Shown in pieces: positions 63,193 to 64,000 of a stretch of DNA of 64,000 bases. Position 1 is the stretch's first letter. Each line of letters opens with the position of its first letter. Below the pieces are notes generated by a model, which made no database searches, had not been told where the DNA came from, and saw only the letters and a program-made list of their open reading frames with translations. A program made the position numbers and the translations under genes. The DNA is from Nocardioides sp. (GTDB lineage: Bacteria > Actinomycetota > Actinomycetes > Propionibacteriales > Nocardioidaceae), in NCBI RefSeq assembly GCF_030150155.1, contig NZ_JASLGR010000059.1:1-64000 (forward strand), read 5' to 3'.

Positions 63193-63945
63193 ATGGTGAA
63201 AATCGTCACTCAAGATGCACTCAGTGGTTCGCCGCGCCCGCGTGGCACGTCCATGCGCGAGCACATGGCCGATCAGATCAAGCAGTTCATCATCCGTAAT
63301 GAGCTCCGCCCCGGCGATCCGCTCCCCACCGAAGCCGAGCTGTGCGACGAGCTGGGTGCCAGTCGCTCCAGCGTGCGCGAGGCGGTGAAGGTGCTCGCCG
63401 CCCTCGACATCGTGGAGGTCCGCCACGGCCACGGTACCTACGTCGGGAAGATGTCGATGGCGGCGCTCGTGGAGAGCCTCGCCTTCCGCGGCTTCCTCAG
63501 CCGCAAGAGCGACTACAACATCATCTCCGAGCTCGTCGACGTCCGCTCCACCCTGGAGCAGGGCTTCGCCGATGCCCTGGTCGCCAGCCCCTCGAGCGCG
63601 CAGAGCACCCGCCTCCAGGAGCTCGCCGGCGGGATGCTGGCCAAGGCCCAGCGCGGCGAGGAGTTCATCGAGATCGACCGCGCCTTCCACCTCGCGCTGA
63701 TGGAGCCGCTGGCCAACAGCCTGCTCCTTCAGCTCACCGGCGCCTTCTGGGACGTGCACGCCATCGTGGCCCCCGGACTGCCGACCCGCGCCGACAACCT
63801 GCTGCTCACCGCCCGGCTGCACCAGAACATCGCCGAGCGGGTCGCCGTCGGCGACGCCACCGGGCTGCGCGAGGCGATCGCCGCGCACTACCAACCCATC
63901 CGCTCCACGATCTCCTCGGAGATCTCCTCCCCCACGAAGGACTGA
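63193..63945 (+). CDS. nanR: GntR/FadR-type regulator, probable NanR
   Basis: A 250-residue regulator. The winged helix (about 25-90) contains LRPGDPLPTEAELCDELGAS and SRSSVREAVKVLAALDIVEV. The FCD domain follows with FHLALMEPLANS and NIAERVAVGDATGLREAIAAHY. It diverges from the sialic-acid transport operon across 93 bp that contain a 23-bp palindrome. In Corynebacterium a GntR protein NanR represses the equivalent genes and is released by sialic-acid metabolites. The ATG at 63193 is tentative; an in-frame ATG at 63253 would shorten the tail. Confidence 0.85.
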   Translation: MVKIVTQDALSGSPRPRGTSMREHMADQIKQFIIRNELRPGDPLPTEAELCDELGASRSSVREAVKVLAALDIVEVRHGHGTYVGKMSMAALVESLAFRGFLSRKSDYNIISELVDVRSTLEQGFADALVASPSSAQSTRLQELAGGMLAKAQRGEEFIEIDRAFHLALMEPLANSLLLQLTGAFWDVHAIVAPGLPTRADNLLLTARLHQNIAERVAVGDATGLREAIAAHYQPIRSTISSEISSPTKD

Positions 63946-63948
63946 TCA

Positions 63949-64000
63949 GTGCCGCAGTTCGACCTCCCGCTGGAGACCCTGCGCGAGTACCGCTCCGAGC
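63949..64000 (+). CDS. Acetyl-xylan-esterase-like gene, 5' end only
   Basis: The first 17 residues (VPQFDLPLETLREYRSE) resemble the start of AXE1/cephalosporin-C deacetylase family esterases (MPxxDLPLEELRxYRP). The GTG is 3 bp after the nanR stop, so the two are co-transcribed. In a sialic-acid module an acetyl esterase would suit removal of O-acetyl groups from sialic acids, but only 52 bp are visible and this is inference. Confidence 0.5.
   Translation, partial: MPQFDLPLETLREYRSE

Overview
The window is high-GC chromosomal DNA of an actinobacterium, most likely a Nocardioides-type (Propionibacteriales) organism. This rests on very GC-rich codons, many GTG starts and GTGA/ATGA stop-start overlaps, a mycothiol-dependent formaldehyde dehydrogenase, a DUF222-HNH gene, a DUF6907 gene, and the conserved actinobacterial block CDP-alcohol phosphatidyltransferase - DUF881 - small basic protein - DUF881 - gcvH - FHA - ftsR - bifunctional nuclease - MerR - gcvP. 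Many genes have a TANNNT-like -10 box ending 6-8 nt before the start codon, which suggests leaderless transcripts.

Layout. 1-5.5 kb: a lipoprotein cyclophilin, an OsmC protein and aminopeptidase N (the last two diverge from a mirror-image promoter), and rmuC. 5.5-5.85 kb: an intergenic array of 22-bp repeats in two opposed blocks. 5.8-14.2 kb: the glycine-cleavage/cell-division block on the minus strand, with a glycine riboswitch before gcvP and a phosphatidyltransferase gene that lacks its catalytic half. 14.2-16.6 kb: two CNNM/CBS membrane proteins. 16.7-20.4 kb: a GntR regulator, sulfurtransferase, flavin monooxygenase and ThiM, with a palindrome upstream. 20.5-26 kb: membrane and lipoproteins, mscR with an MBL hydrolase, an acyl-CoA ligase and a small ribbon-helix-helix-like protein. 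26-32 kb: an exported intradiol-dioxygenase-like protein, glycerate kinase with an XRE regulator, a DUF6907-PucR pair and a 5'-3' exonuclease. 32-36.7 kb: an acyl-CoA dehydrogenase, class III CoA-transferase and aldehyde dehydrogenase that together fit glutarate catabolism, plus a PAP2 phosphatase.

36.8-45.8 kb: a Glu/Leu-type dehydrogenase diverging from a LysR gene, an APC permease, a DUF5677-like/GIY-YIG nuclease pair followed by about 630 bp without a convincing gene, a DUF222-HNH gene and a Ca2+/H+ antiporter. 45.9-49.5 kb: a FecCD-type metal/metallophore ABC transporter co-transcribed with a methyltransferase behind a Zur-like palindrome. 49.6-53.5 kb: class I ribonucleotide reductase nrdAB behind two in-phase NrdR boxes and a cobalamin riboswitch. 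53.5-64 kb: a sialic-acid module: nagA, nanE, a ROK kinase, nanA and a four-part ABC importer with one permease-ATPase fusion on the minus strand, and a divergent GntR regulator followed by the start of an acetyl-esterase gene.

No tRNA, rRNA, CRISPR array, insertion sequence or prophage was recognised. The least explained items are the 22-bp array, the ThiM-monooxygenase-sulfurtransferase operon, the DUF5677-like/GIY-YIG pair, the FecCD transporter with its methyltransferase, and the mirror-image promoter.
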